64,000 bases of DNA, from positions 2,533,001 to 2,597,000 of the forward strand of contig NZ_BLAW01000001.1 of NCBI RefSeq assembly GCF_009617895.1, in the 5' to 3' direction. A model generated the notes under the pieces. The model made no database searches. It had not been told where the DNA came from and saw only the letters and a list, made by a program, of their open reading frames with translations. Source of the DNA: Prolixibacter sp. SD074. GTDB taxonomy: Bacteria > Bacteroidota > Bacteroidia > Bacteroidales > Prolixibacteraceae. Numbering within the stretch: position 1 is the stretch's first letter; every line of letters starts with the position of its first letter. Below, in pieces: positions 54,700 through 63,156 of this stretch. Position numbers and translations under genes: made by a program.

Positions 54700-55959
54700 T
54701 TATGTTTTATGCTTCTTTTTACGTGCGGCAGGAAATAAAACATTATTTAAAATTAGCCTGTAGCCGGGAGAGTTGGGATGAAGGTTCAAATCAGTAGGCG
54801 GGTCGCCAACTAAATGGCGGTAATCTTCCGGATCGTGACCTCCATAAAACGAGAAAAAGCCTTTCCCAAAATCACCGTGAATATAGCGGGCCTCGTGAGC
54901 CGATTTATTCTCCCCCATAATCAGGATGTTTGCCTTCAACTTTTCTTCATTAAACGCGGTAGTCTGCCCCATAAAACCTTTAATAATCCGCACATGGTCC
55001 TGCGTAAGCATGGTCGGTACCGGGTCCCATTTGGCCGAAAAATCAAATAAGGTAAAATAATCTTCTTCGGGTTTCACTTTTCGGGTTTCCGTCGCATCAA
55101 TGTCCGAGAATTCATAAGCATAAGGATCCTTGACAATGTGAAAATTCTGAAATGCCAGTGTATTGGCAAAATCCAGTTTGCTATCCATATCCGGATCTTC
55201 CGGGCCTCCGTCGTACATGGGGCCGCAAATATCGGTGTTGTGGGCAGCAAGGGCGATGTCGTAGGTGTCGGTTGCCGCACACATGGCAAACAAAAAGCCG
55301 CCGTTTTTGACAAAATTTTTAATAAGCCCGGCAACCTTGAGCTTTAACTGTGAAACTTTCTGAAACCCGTTTTTTTGCGCCAATTGACGGTTTATCCGAA
55401 CTTCTTCCTGGTACCAGGGCATGTGTTGGTAATTGCGGAAGAATTTTCCAAATTGCCCGGTGAAATCTTCGTGATGCAAATGGAGCCAGTCGTAATTCTT
55501 CAACTTACCGTCGAGTATTCCCTGATCATAAATAACATCGTACGGGATTTCTGCATAGGTCAACACCAACGTGACTGCATCATCCCAGGGCTGCTTGTTA
55601 GGTGGCGAATAAACGGCTATTTCCGGCGCCTTTTGCATGGCCACCGCATCCATATTTACATCTTCGCGGGCAATATACTGCAAAATGGATGATGCCTTGG
55701 CATCCGGAACCAGATCAACACTCACGCCGCGGATAAGGCATTCATCATGGACATTTTTATCGGATTGCAATAAGAAACTACCGCCCCGGTAATTCAACAA
55801 CCATTTAACTTCGATGTCCTTTTGAAGTGCCCAATAGACAATACCATAGGCTTTGAGATGATTCTTTTGCTGGTCATCCATCGGGATTAGCAAAAAAGCA
55901 GACTGGGCTTTAGTTGCCAGGACGATCAATAAAAGAAGCAAAGAGACTGTTCGTTTCAT
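54700..55959 (-). CDS. Conserved secreted protein with class-I-amidotransferase-like fold
   Basis: 419 residues with the start at 55959: signal MKRTVSLLLLLIVLATKAQS followed by AFLLIPMDDQQKNHLKAYGI. The family is often labelled asparagine synthetase B in databases, but the synthetase motifs (N-terminal Cys2 and the SGGxDS loop) are absent. Segments NGGFLFAMCAATDTYDIALA (cysteine in a nucleophile-elbow-like GxxxAMCAAT) and PEDPDMDSKLDFANTLAFQN are characteristic. FSFYGGHDPEDYRHLVGDPP near the end holds a possible catalytic histidine. I infer a glutamine-amidotransferase-like periplasmic enzyme of unknown substrate. Confidence 0.72.
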   Translation of the reverse strand: MKRTVSLLLLLIVLATKAQSAFLLIPMDDQQKNHLKAYGIVYWALQKDIEVKWLLNYRGGSFLLQSDKNVHDECLIRGVSVDLVPDAKASSILQYIAREDVNMDAVAMQKAPEIAVYSPPNKQPWDDAVTLVLTYAEIPYDVIYDQGILDGKLKNYDWLHLHHEDFTGQFGKFFRNYQHMPWYQEEVRINRQLAQKNGFQKVSQLKLKVAGLIKNFVKNGGFLFAMCAATDTYDIALAAHNTDICGPMYDGGPEDPDMDSKLDFANTLAFQNFHIVKDPYAYEFSDIDATETRKVKPEEDYFTLFDFSAKWDPVPTMLTQDHVRIIKGFMGQTTAFNEEKLKANILIMGENKSAHEARYIHGDFGKGFFSFYGGHDPEDYRHLVGDPPTDLNLHPNSPGYRLILNNVLFPAARKKKHKT

Positions 55960-55984
55960 AATACCTGTTTTTGAGAGGCTTTTC

Positions 55985-57547
55985 TCAGAAAGGTGTATCA
56001 TCGTCCAACCCGCCTCCGGTTGAGGGGAATCCGCGGGCGCCTAAACTGTGCTCGAATGAGGACTCCGTATCCTCATTCATCTTCGAACTGAAACGGGCAC
56101 CAACCTGTCCATTTCCTAAATCTTCGGGCATGGTACCCAGGCTTTCTTCATCCGGATCGCTAAAGCGTGCTAAATGGCTCTTAAATGCCAAATGAACTTC
56201 CCCTACGGCACCGTTACGATGCTTGGCAATGATGATTTCGGCCATACCGATGAGCGAATTACCGCTTTCGTCTTCCGTAATACCATAATATTCCGGACGG
56301 TGAATAAACATAACCATGTCCGCATCCTGCTCAATCGCTCCGGATTCACGAAGGTCAGAAAGCTGCGGACGTTTTCCGTCGCGCGATTCAACCGAACGGT
56401 TCAGCTGCGATAATGCGATAATCGGTACATCCACCTCTTTGGCGATAGCTTTCAGGTTACGCGAAATTGTACTCACTTCCTGTTCACGACTTCCTCTCCC
56501 GTCTGATCCAGCTGTCATCAGCTGTAAATAGTCGACAATGATAATGCCGATGTTGTGTTGCATTTTTAAACGTCGCGCTTTGGCGCGGAATTCGAAAACG
56601 GAAAGTGCGGGTGTATCGTCAATGAAAAGAGGGGCTTCCTCTAAATTTTTAATTTTCCGGTTTAGTTGCTCCCATTCCCAGTTTTCCAAACGTCCGGTTT
56701 TCAGTTTCTCCGAACCAAGTTCCGTTTCAGCAGCAATTAAACGGTTGACCAACTGAATGGAGGACATTTCCAGTGAAAATACAGCCACCGGGACATGGTG
56801 ATCGACTGCCATATTACGGGCCATCGATAAAACAAAGGCCGTTTTTCCCATTGCAGGACGGGCAGCAATAATCATCAAGTCCGTTTTTTGCCACCCCGAA
56901 GTAATCCGGTCTAAACGGGTAAACCCGGAAGGCACACCACTCAGTCCTTCTTTTTTCTTCGAGTTTTCTTCAATCCGCTCGATGGCTTCCCGCAAAATAG
57001 GTTTAATCGGCAGCGATTCTTTGGTAATACTGCCTTCGGTTACTTTGAATAAAGCCCCTTCTGCATAATCAATCAAATCCTCCAACTCCATGGTATCGTC
57101 GTAGGATTTGGTCTGGATTTCGGTAGAAATACGGATTAGTTCGCGCTGAATGTACTTTTGTGCTATGATGCGGGCATGAAATTCGATGTGCGCAGCTGAA
57201 GCAACTTTACTGGTGAGCTGGGTAATATACAGGGGGCCGCCAACTTCTTCCAACTCTTCCCGGTTCTTCAGCTCTTGCGTCACCATCAGCAAGTCCACCG
57301 GTTTTTCGTTGGCATTTAATTCCTGTATGGCCTTGAAAATCTTTTGATGCTCCTCCTTGTAGAAACTATCGGGCCTAAGAATATCCGCCACAACGATGTA
57401 AGCGTCCCGTTCGAGCATCAGTGCGCCCAACACAGCTTCCTCAACCTCTAATGCCTGGGGCGGAATTTTTCCATACTGCGCATTGATTTGATCCAGTGTT
57501 AGCTTACCCCTGTTTTTATTGCGGTTATTATAATTTTCGCCAGCCAT
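55985..57547 (-). CDS. dnaB: Replicative DNA helicase
   Basis: A 520-residue hexameric helicase that unwinds DNA at the replication fork. The N-terminal primase-interaction domain (about 28-130) includes GKIPPQALEVEEAVLGALML. The RecA-like domain has Walker A MIIAARPAMGKTAFVLSMAR (about 225-244), Walker B IGIIIVDYLQLMTAGSDGRG and the tail LSQLNRSVESRDGKRPQLSD then LRESGAIEQDADMV. No intein is present. The final 60 residues are a non-conserved tail common in Bacteroidota. It stands apart from ddl, with 205 bp of featureless DNA between them. Confidence 0.96.
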   Translation of the reverse strand: MAGENYNNRNKNRGKLTLDQINAQYGKIPPQALEVEEAVLGALMLERDAYIVVADILRPDSFYKEEHQKIFKAIQELNANEKPVDLLMVTQELKNREELEEVGGPLYITQLTSKVASAAHIEFHARIIAQKYIQRELIRISTEIQTKSYDDTMELEDLIDYAEGALFKVTEGSITKESLPIKPILREAIERIEENSKKKEGLSGVPSGFTRLDRITSGWQKTDLMIIAARPAMGKTAFVLSMARNMAVDHHVPVAVFSLEMSSIQLVNRLIAAETELGSEKLKTGRLENWEWEQLNRKIKNLEEAPLFIDDTPALSVFEFRAKARRLKMQHNIGIIIVDYLQLMTAGSDGRGSREQEVSTISRNLKAIAKEVDVPIIALSQLNRSVESRDGKRPQLSDLRESGAIEQDADMVMFIHRPEYYGITEDESGNSLIGMAEIIIAKHRNGAVGEVHLAFKSHLARFSDPDEESLGTMPEDLGNGQVGARFSSKMNEDTESSFEHSLGARGFPSTGGGLDDDTPF

Positions 57548-57752
57548 TTAACTTAAAAATTAATGCATTGTTGGGTCTGCAAAGATCCAAAAATAACGAT
57601 TCCGACCACGCCATGTGGTTTAATTTATCCACCATGAAGGTCCCAATACTGCTCAATCAGCACGTTACTAATTTACCGACAGGAAATCACCACCAACTTG
57701 AACATCTTGTACACACGCTTACCAACAGGATATAAACAATTCAGGTTGATAA

Positions 57753-58745
57753 CTACGCATTAGCCTTATTTATTCCCTCTTCGATGATTTCTGTTAATAA
57801 CTCTTTCAAATCGAGCCCCATGGCTTCTACCTGTTGCGGGATAAAGCTTGTTCCGGTCATACCGGGAATGGTATTCACCTCGAGGAAATAAAACCGGGCT
57901 TCGTGCCGGATGAAATCGATACGGACAATACCGTTGCAATCACACAAGTCGTAAATCCGTGATGACAGCGCCTGAATTTCCAACATCGCTTCTTCAGATA
58001 TGCGGGCAGGAGTAATCTCTTCGGCCATGCCGGCCACGTATTTCGATTCGTAATTGAAGAATTCGTTTTTGGGAATGATTTCCGTTGCCGGGAAAACCAA
58101 CTTCTTCCCGCCAATTTTCACCAACCCACAGGTGAACTCGGTTCCCGAAATAAATTCATCTACCAACACTTCGTCATCCTCTTCGAATGCCTTTTCGATG
58201 GCAGGTTTCAGCTCATCTGCCGTTTTCACTTTCGTGATACCAAAGCTCGAACCGCCTGAATTCGGTTTGACAAAAACAGGCAATCCCAAAACTGCCAGCA
58301 TCGCATCAATATCATAGTCATCGCCTTTCACCAGGTGAAACGAACGTGCCATTTCAATTCCCAACGTCCGGAGAAAATTATTGCAGTAGAATTTGTTAAA
58401 TGTCAATGCAGAGGACTCTGTATTGCTCGACGAATAAGGAACCCCAATCAAGTCGAAATAACCTTGCAGGATACCATTTTCGCCAGGCGAGCCATGAATG
58501 ATGATATAGGCATATTCGAACCGGATACGTTTACCGTCAACCGTAAAAGAGAAATCCGATTTATCAACATCCGCAATTTTACTTTCACCGTCGGCCACTT
58601 CCCATACACCATTCCTCATTTTCACCATCCACGGTGTAAAATGCTCCCGATCGATTAATTTTATCACATTAGCGCCACTATTCATCGATACCACATATTC
58701 CGATGAATCGCCGCCAACCACTACTGCAATGTTTCTCGTTGTCAT
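57753..58745 (-). CDS. ddl: D-alanine-D-alanine ligase
   Basis: A 330-residue ATP-grasp enzyme forming the dipeptide used by MurF. Motifs: VVVGGDSSEYVVSMNSGANV near the N-terminus, IIHGSPGENGILQGYFDLIG then VPYSSSN, VFVKPNSGGSSFGITKV, FISGTEFTCGLV and the metal-binding VRIDFIRHEARFYFLEVNTI then PGMTGTSF. It is followed in the transcript by no cell-wall gene, but rluD and the PASTA protein lie upstream in the same direction, 11 bp apart each, a conserved Bacteroidota cluster. Confidence 0.95.
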   Translation of the reverse strand: MTTRNIAVVVGGDSSEYVVSMNSGANVIKLIDREHFTPWMVKMRNGVWEVADGESKIADVDKSDFSFTVDGKRIRFEYAYIIIHGSPGENGILQGYFDLIGVPYSSSNTESSALTFNKFYCNNFLRTLGIEMARSFHLVKGDDYDIDAMLAVLGLPVFVKPNSGGSSFGITKVKTADELKPAIEKAFEEDDEVLVDEFISGTEFTCGLVKIGGKKLVFPATEIIPKNEFFNYESKYVAGMAEEITPARISEEAMLEIQALSSRIYDLCDCNGIVRIDFIRHEARFYFLEVNTIPGMTGTSFIPQQVEAMGLDLKELLTEIIEEGINKANA

Positions 58746-58756
58746 CCAGGATCAGA

Positions 58757-59815
58757 TTAAAACTGGTTTCTGTTTGAAATATAGGTTCGCCACTTCCCGA
58801 TCACCTGTGTCATATCTTCAGGTAACTCTGAATCGAAAATCATCTCCTCGCCGGTGCGGGGATGCACAAATCCAAGTAATTTGGCGTGTAACGCTTGCCG
58901 CGGAAGAATTTTAAAGCAGTTTTCCACAAACTGCTTGTATTTAGTAAAGGTCGTTCCTTTCAGAATTTTATCGCCGCCATAGTTGTCATCGTTAAACAAC
59001 GGATGTCCGATGTAGCGCATATGCACCCGGATTTGATGCGTACGACCTGTTTCCAGCACACATTCCACCAGGTTGACATATCCAAGCTTTTCAATCACTT
59101 TGTAGTGCGTCACCGCCGGTTTACCATAATCCCCTTCCGGGAATACGGTAAAAACCTGCCGATTTTTCAAACTCCGCCCGATATTGCCTTCGATGGTCCC
59201 TTCGTCCTCCTTCAGGTTTCCCCAAACGATGGCATTGTATTTTCGTTTGGTCGTTTTGTTGAAAAATTGTGCTGCCAGATGATTCTTCGCCATTTCTGTT
59301 TTGGCTACGACCAACAGTCCGGTTGTATTTTTATCGATGCGGTGCACCAGCCCCGGACGCGGATCATCACCGCCATAAAGCGGTAAATCCCGGTAACGAT
59401 AAGCCAGTGCATTGACCAGTGTCCCGGAATAATTACCGTGCCCCGGATGGACCACCAGACCTGCCGGTTTATTAATCACCAGCAAATCATCATCTTCGTA
59501 AACGATGTTCAGCGGAATATCTTCCGGAATGATTTTGAGCTCCCGGCGCGGATAATCCATGACAATGGAAATCTCGTCACCGGGCTTGACCTTGTAGTTG
59601 GCCTTTACCGAAACATTATTGACCAGGATACTTCCGGCCTCGGCGGCCGACTGAATGCGGCTGCGCGACGCGGTGTCAATCCGGTTTACCAGAAACTTGT
59701 CGATGCGCAAAGGTTTTTGACCGGGATCAACCGTGAGCCGGTAATGTTCAAACATTCCGTTTTCGTCATCCAGTTCATCCTGGTCATCAACCGGCAATTT
59801 CTTATCTGTCATCAA
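58757..59815 (-). CDS. rluD: 23S rRNA pseudouridine synthase RluD-type
   Basis: A 352-residue RluA-family synthase. An S4 RNA-binding domain (about 35-95: PLRIDKFLVNRIDTASRSRI) precedes the catalytic domain, which has GLVHRIDKNTTGLLVVAKTE with the catalytic aspartate (about residue 160) and GRTHQIRVHMRYIGHPLFND (about 268-287). It likely makes pseudouridines in helix 69 of 23S rRNA, as RluD does, but RluC-type specificity cannot be excluded. An acidic N-terminal extension of about 30 residues is present. The gene ends 11 bp before ddl. Confidence 0.9.
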   Translation of the reverse strand: MMTDKKLPVDDQDELDDENGMFEHYRLTVDPGQKPLRIDKFLVNRIDTASRSRIQSAAEAGSILVNNVSVKANYKVKPGDEISIVMDYPRRELKIIPEDIPLNIVYEDDDLLVINKPAGLVVHPGHGNYSGTLVNALAYRYRDLPLYGGDDPRPGLVHRIDKNTTGLLVVAKTEMAKNHLAAQFFNKTTKRKYNAIVWGNLKEDEGTIEGNIGRSLKNRQVFTVFPEGDYGKPAVTHYKVIEKLGYVNLVECVLETGRTHQIRVHMRYIGHPLFNDDNYGGDKILKGTTFTKYKQFVENCFKILPRQALHAKLLGFVHPRTGEEMIFDSELPEDMTQVIGKWRTYISNRNQF

Positions 59816-59826
59816 AAAGCTCCTTA

Positions 59827-60624
59827 TTAATTATCGTTTCCTGAAAGGCTGTCAACCGGCAACTTCAGCCACAAATCGACTGAATGGCCAATTTCCACAC
59901 CTTCGTGCCGGTTAAATTGCGGCGATTGCTGCCAAATAACCGCATTGGTCGAATCCTCTTCGGTTTTAACCTCTTTGCTGTAAATAACAGCGCCAACCGT
60001 TAGCGATACATCCTGAAGTATTTTTCTTCCCGCATCATAAGTATAACCGGTCAAATCGGGAACAATCGTCCGCTGGTTCTCCATCGTTTTGCCTACCACC
60101 AAATCAATTGGCGTTCCCCGGGGGACCAAAATTCCCGGGTCGGCACTGGAGCCATGCAACTTCTGAGCAAGCACCAAACTGTTATATTCCGATGGACGAT
60201 ATGTCACATCACCCGGTTTCAGGCCTTTCGATTCCAGCAAAACCCTTGCCTGACGCAATGACACATCCGTTAACTTCGGCAGTTGGACCATTTCCGGTTT
60301 AACCGCAGCAACCGTTACATAAATCGTTCGCCCGGCCTTGATGTAGTGCCCTGTTCGTGGCATTTGTTCAATAATAGAGCCGGGTGTATAATCAGTATTG
60401 TAAACCGAATCGCGAATAACCACATCAATCTGTTTGTCGTTGGCTATTTTTTCCCAGTCGGTCTGCCCAAGTCCCGTAAGATTCGGCGTTGGGAAGGCTT
60501 CGCCATGATGCGTGTATTTCGACAGTGCATACATGGTTAACCACAAGAAAATAATCGTAAGGACAACGGCCAGAATTACATTCAGCCAAAAAACCTTGCT
60601 TTTCAGAAATTTTCGGAATGACAT
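59827..60624 (-). CDS. Membrane-anchored protein with PASTA domains
   Basis: 265 residues: a short cytoplasmic N-terminus, one membrane helix (about 12-33, FWLNVILAVVLTIIFLWLTM), then three PASTA repeats in the periplasm (about 45-110, 112-185 and 187-262). Each begins with a pattern such as PTPNLTGLGQTDWEKIANDK, VQLPKLTDVSLRQARVLLES and IVPDLTGYTYDAGRKILQDV. PASTA domains bind peptidoglycan fragments or partner proteins. The kinase domain usually linked to them in Gram-positives is absent. The position before rluD and ddl suggests a cell-wall role. Confidence 0.88.
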   Translation of the reverse strand: MSFRKFLKSKVFWLNVILAVVLTIIFLWLTMYALSKYTHHGEAFPTPNLTGLGQTDWEKIANDKQIDVVIRDSVYNTDYTPGSIIEQMPRTGHYIKAGRTIYVTVAAVKPEMVQLPKLTDVSLRQARVLLESKGLKPGDVTYRPSEYNSLVLAQKLHGSSADPGILVPRGTPIDLVVGKTMENQRTIVPDLTGYTYDAGRKILQDVSLTVGAVIYSKEVKTEEDSTNAVIWQQSPQFNRHEGVEIGHSVDLWLKLPVDSLSGNDN

Positions 60625-60799
60625 ATCTTCTTATCTAGGGTGAATATGACCTTGCAACAAAATTAATCCTAAACTCCAAAAGTAAAAATTAATCATACCG
60701 ATTGCCCATAAAAAAACCGAAGGAGTAAATCTTCACCAACGGATGAAAATTTCACTCTTCCGGTTTTGTATGTTGTAACTAAAAAATACTTCCGTTCAA

Positions 60800-61930
60800 T
60801 TAATCAAATCGGCGAACGATGTTATAGAGCGTATCGCGTTCAACCGGTACTTTACCGGCTGTTTTAATCATTTTAACCAGCTCATCAGTCGATGCAGATG
60901 GATTTTGCTCTTCGGCGCCTGCCATCGAGTAAATCTTCGTAGAATCATCAATGGTCCCATCCAGATCGTCTACTCCAAAGGCCAGCGACAACTGGGATAC
61001 CGACTTACCAATCATTGGCCAGTAAGCCTTCAGGTGTGGAATGTTGTCGAGGAAAATCCGGGCAACTGCATAATTTTTCAGATCCTCCATCGTTGTCGAT
61101 TCAGCAATATGCGAAAATGCATTGTTCGAATGACGGAATTTCAATGGGATGAAGGTGTTAAAACCATTGCTCCGGTCTTGCAAATCGCGCAAACGGTTCA
61201 TGTGATCGATACGGTGCTCGTAAGTTTCAATCAATCCGTAAAGCATGGTCGCGTTACTCGGAATTCCCAGACGGTGCGCAGTTTCGTGAATTTTCAACCA
61301 TCCGGCTGTATCGGTCTTATCAGGACAAATACGGGCACGTGTCTTTTCATCGAAAATTTCGGCACCCCCGCCAGGCATCGAATCCAACCCGGCTTTTTTC
61401 AGGGCCTGCAATCCTTCTTCCAGCGACAGTCCCGACTTCTTTATCATGGCATCGATCTCAACGGCCGTAAATCCCTTGATATGAATATCCGGCAACACCG
61501 ATTTAACTGTTTTCACCAAATCGGCGTAATAGAAAAGGTCACGATCGGGATGCACCGCTCCAACGATGTGTACTTCCGTCAGCTCTTTACCAACATAACT
61601 TTCTGCCTTGCGGCGAATATCGTCCAAGCTGTGCTCCCAGCTTCCTTCTTCACCGGCATCGCGGCGATAGGAACAAAATGAGCAATGGCTTTCACAAATA
61701 TTCGTAGGTTCGATATGAAAGTTACGGTTGAAATAAACATACTCATCATTGATACGCTGACGCACTGCATTGGACAACATCGACAAAAAGGGAATTTCCC
61801 CTTCACGATAAAGTGTTACTCCTTCGTCGAAGGAAATTCGCTCTCCATTGAGTGCTTTTTCTGCTATATCCAGTAATCTGCTGTCCGTTCCTGTGGCTTT
61901 CAGCAGAGAGAAAACATCACTGTTTTGCAT
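60800..61930 (-). CDS. mqnE: Aminofutalosine synthase
   Basis: A 376-residue radical-SAM enzyme that joins 3-[(1-carboxyvinyl)oxy]benzoate and SAM to form aminofutalosine in the futalosine route to menaquinone. The iron-sulfur motif CESHCSFCSY (CxxxCxxC, about residues 77-84 from this start) is intact, with GGGAEIFDEKTRARICPDKT, NATMLYGLIETYEHRIDHM and PLKFRHSNNAFSH. I set the start at 61930 (MQNSDVFSLL), because the longer frame to 61990 runs into intron-derived DNA. No other mqn gene is in the window. Confidence 0.93.
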   Translation of the reverse strand: MQNSDVFSLLKATGTDSRLLDIAEKALNGERISFDEGVTLYREGEIPFLSMLSNAVRQRINDEYVYFNRNFHIEPTNICESHCSFCSYRRDAGEEGSWEHSLDDIRRKAESYVGKELTEVHIVGAVHPDRDLFYYADLVKTVKSVLPDIHIKGFTAVEIDAMIKKSGLSLEEGLQALKKAGLDSMPGGGAEIFDEKTRARICPDKTDTAGWLKIHETAHRLGIPSNATMLYGLIETYEHRIDHMNRLRDLQDRSNGFNTFIPLKFRHSNNAFSHIAESTTMEDLKNYAVARIFLDNIPHLKAYWPMIGKSVSQLSLAFGVDDLDGTIDDSTKIYSMAGAEEQNPSASTDELVKMIKTAGKVPVERDTLYNIVRRFD

Positions 61931-61979
61931 ATTCTCAGTTTTTTCTGAATTATACTTCCGGAGTTCCCGGAATGAGCGA

Positions 61980-62358
61980 CTAAAGTACAAAAAAATACCT
62001 TAGAGCCCGATAGAAAGAAGGCTGCATCAGTCCTAAAATCGAGTAGGATGGAAGATAACCCGCCTTTGACAGACGTTCATTGGTTATGCTCCTGGTAACA
62101 ATGAAACTATTCGATATGTGCCAATATCCGTTACGGGTATTAGCCCACTCCCATGACAGTCGGTACACATTTTGTCTGGAAAACTCATCCTACAGGATAT
62201 GCCCGGTGCGGTTCGTATCCCCCTGGGGCAGAGGTTTGCTTCCGGCTTCCTTCAGGTTCCACCTCGCGATGGGCGCCCTTGCCTTAGGCTAATGGTTGGC
62301 GATTACAAACCCCCATAGTGGACTTACACCACCAAGCCTGCTGCCATGCACGGCACAC
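61980..62358 (-). mobile_element. Internally deleted group IIC intron: domain I fused to the maturase tail
   Basis: Read on the minus strand from 62358: GTGTGCCGTGCATGG, then TTAGCCTAAGGCAAGGG, GTGGAACCTGAAGGAAGCCG, GCAAAC and GGATGAGTTTTCC. These match in order the domain I signature of class C introns such as that of Oceanobacillus iheyensis. At about 62165 the sequence switches to a protein frame, RLSWEWANTRNGYWHISNSF then IVTRSITNERLSKAGYLPSY, ending at 61980: the C-terminal end of group II intron reverse transcriptase/maturase. The catalytic reverse transcriptase core is missing, and no domain V hairpin follows. It sits at the last T of the sodA terminator and abuts mqnE. Confidence 0.85.
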
Positions 62359-62359
62359 C

Positions 62360-62392
62360 AAAAAAAAACCGGAGCATCACCTCCGGCTTCTC
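62360..62392 (-). terminator. sodA terminator, intron insertion site
   Basis: Minus strand: GAAGCCGGAGGTGATGCTCC then GGTTTTTTTT. Stem CCGGAG/CTCCGG with a GTGATG loop and a T-run, 16 bp past the sodA stop. The intron relic begins at the end of the T-run. Confidence 0.9.
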
Positions 62393-62407
62393 AAACCAAA
62401 AAATCAA

Positions 62408-63007
62408 TTAACCTTTAAAACGTCTATCAACCTCGTCCCAGTTGATAACTTTCCAAAAAGCTTCGATGTACTCGGGACGCCGGTTCTGATAATTCAGATA
62501 ATAAGCGTGTTCCCATACATCTATACCTAAAATGGGAGTTCCTTTCACATCTGAAACATCCATGAGCGGATTGTCCTGATTCGGTGTAGATTCCACCTTT
62601 AATGCGTTTCCATCTTTAATTAGCCATGCCCAGCCCGAACCAAATCTAGTAGCTGCGGCTTTTGAAAATAGATCCTTGAATGCGCCCAGCGAACCGAAAG
62701 TAGAACTAATTGCAGCTTCCAGTTCACCTTTAGGCCCTGAACTTCCACCCGGTTGCATTACATCCCAATACAGGTTGTGGTTATAAAAGCCACCTGCATT
62801 GTTACGTACAGCCGCCGGAAATTTTGATACTACCGATAAAACTTCTTCAATGGTTTTACCGTCCAATTCCGTACCTTCAATGGCCTTATTCAAGTTATTG
62901 GTGTAACCCGCATGGTGCTTCGTATAGTGAATTTCCATGGTACGGGCGTCAATGTATGGCTCAAGAGCCGTATAATCGTATTTTAATTTTGGTTGAATAA
63001 AACTCAT
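62408..63007 (-). CDS. sodA: Iron/manganese superoxide dismutase
   Basis: A 199-residue cytoplasmic dismutase with the start at 63007 ([10 protein letters not shown]), chosen because it matches the family; the frame to 63043 adds 12 residues. The four metal ligands are visible: His in [12 protein letters not shown], His in [13 protein letters not shown], and Asp and His in [20 protein letters not shown]. The segment [20 protein letters not shown] and DVWEHAYY are family hallmarks. Metal choice (Fe, Mn or cambialistic) cannot be decided by eye. Confidence 0.95.
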   Translation of the reverse strand: MSFIQPKLKYDYTALEPYIDARTMEIHYTKHHAGYTNNLNKAIEGTELDGKTIEEVLSVVSKFPAAVRNNAGGFYNHNLYWDVMQPGGSSGPKGELEAAISSTFGSLGAFKDLFSKAAATRFGSGWAWLIKDGNALKVESTPNQDNPLMDVSDVKGTPILGIDVWEHAYYLNYQNRRPEYIEAFWKVINWDEVDRRFKG

Positions 63008-63156
63008 ATCACTAATGGTTTTTAGTAGTTCAATGTTTTCCAAAAGTAATCTTTATTTGGATTTGTTCCAAATAAAAATAAACCTTTTTTGTTCTTTTTT
63101 ATGCATCTATTTTTGTCGCCTGAAAATGAATAATTAAGCAATAAACCAATCATACC

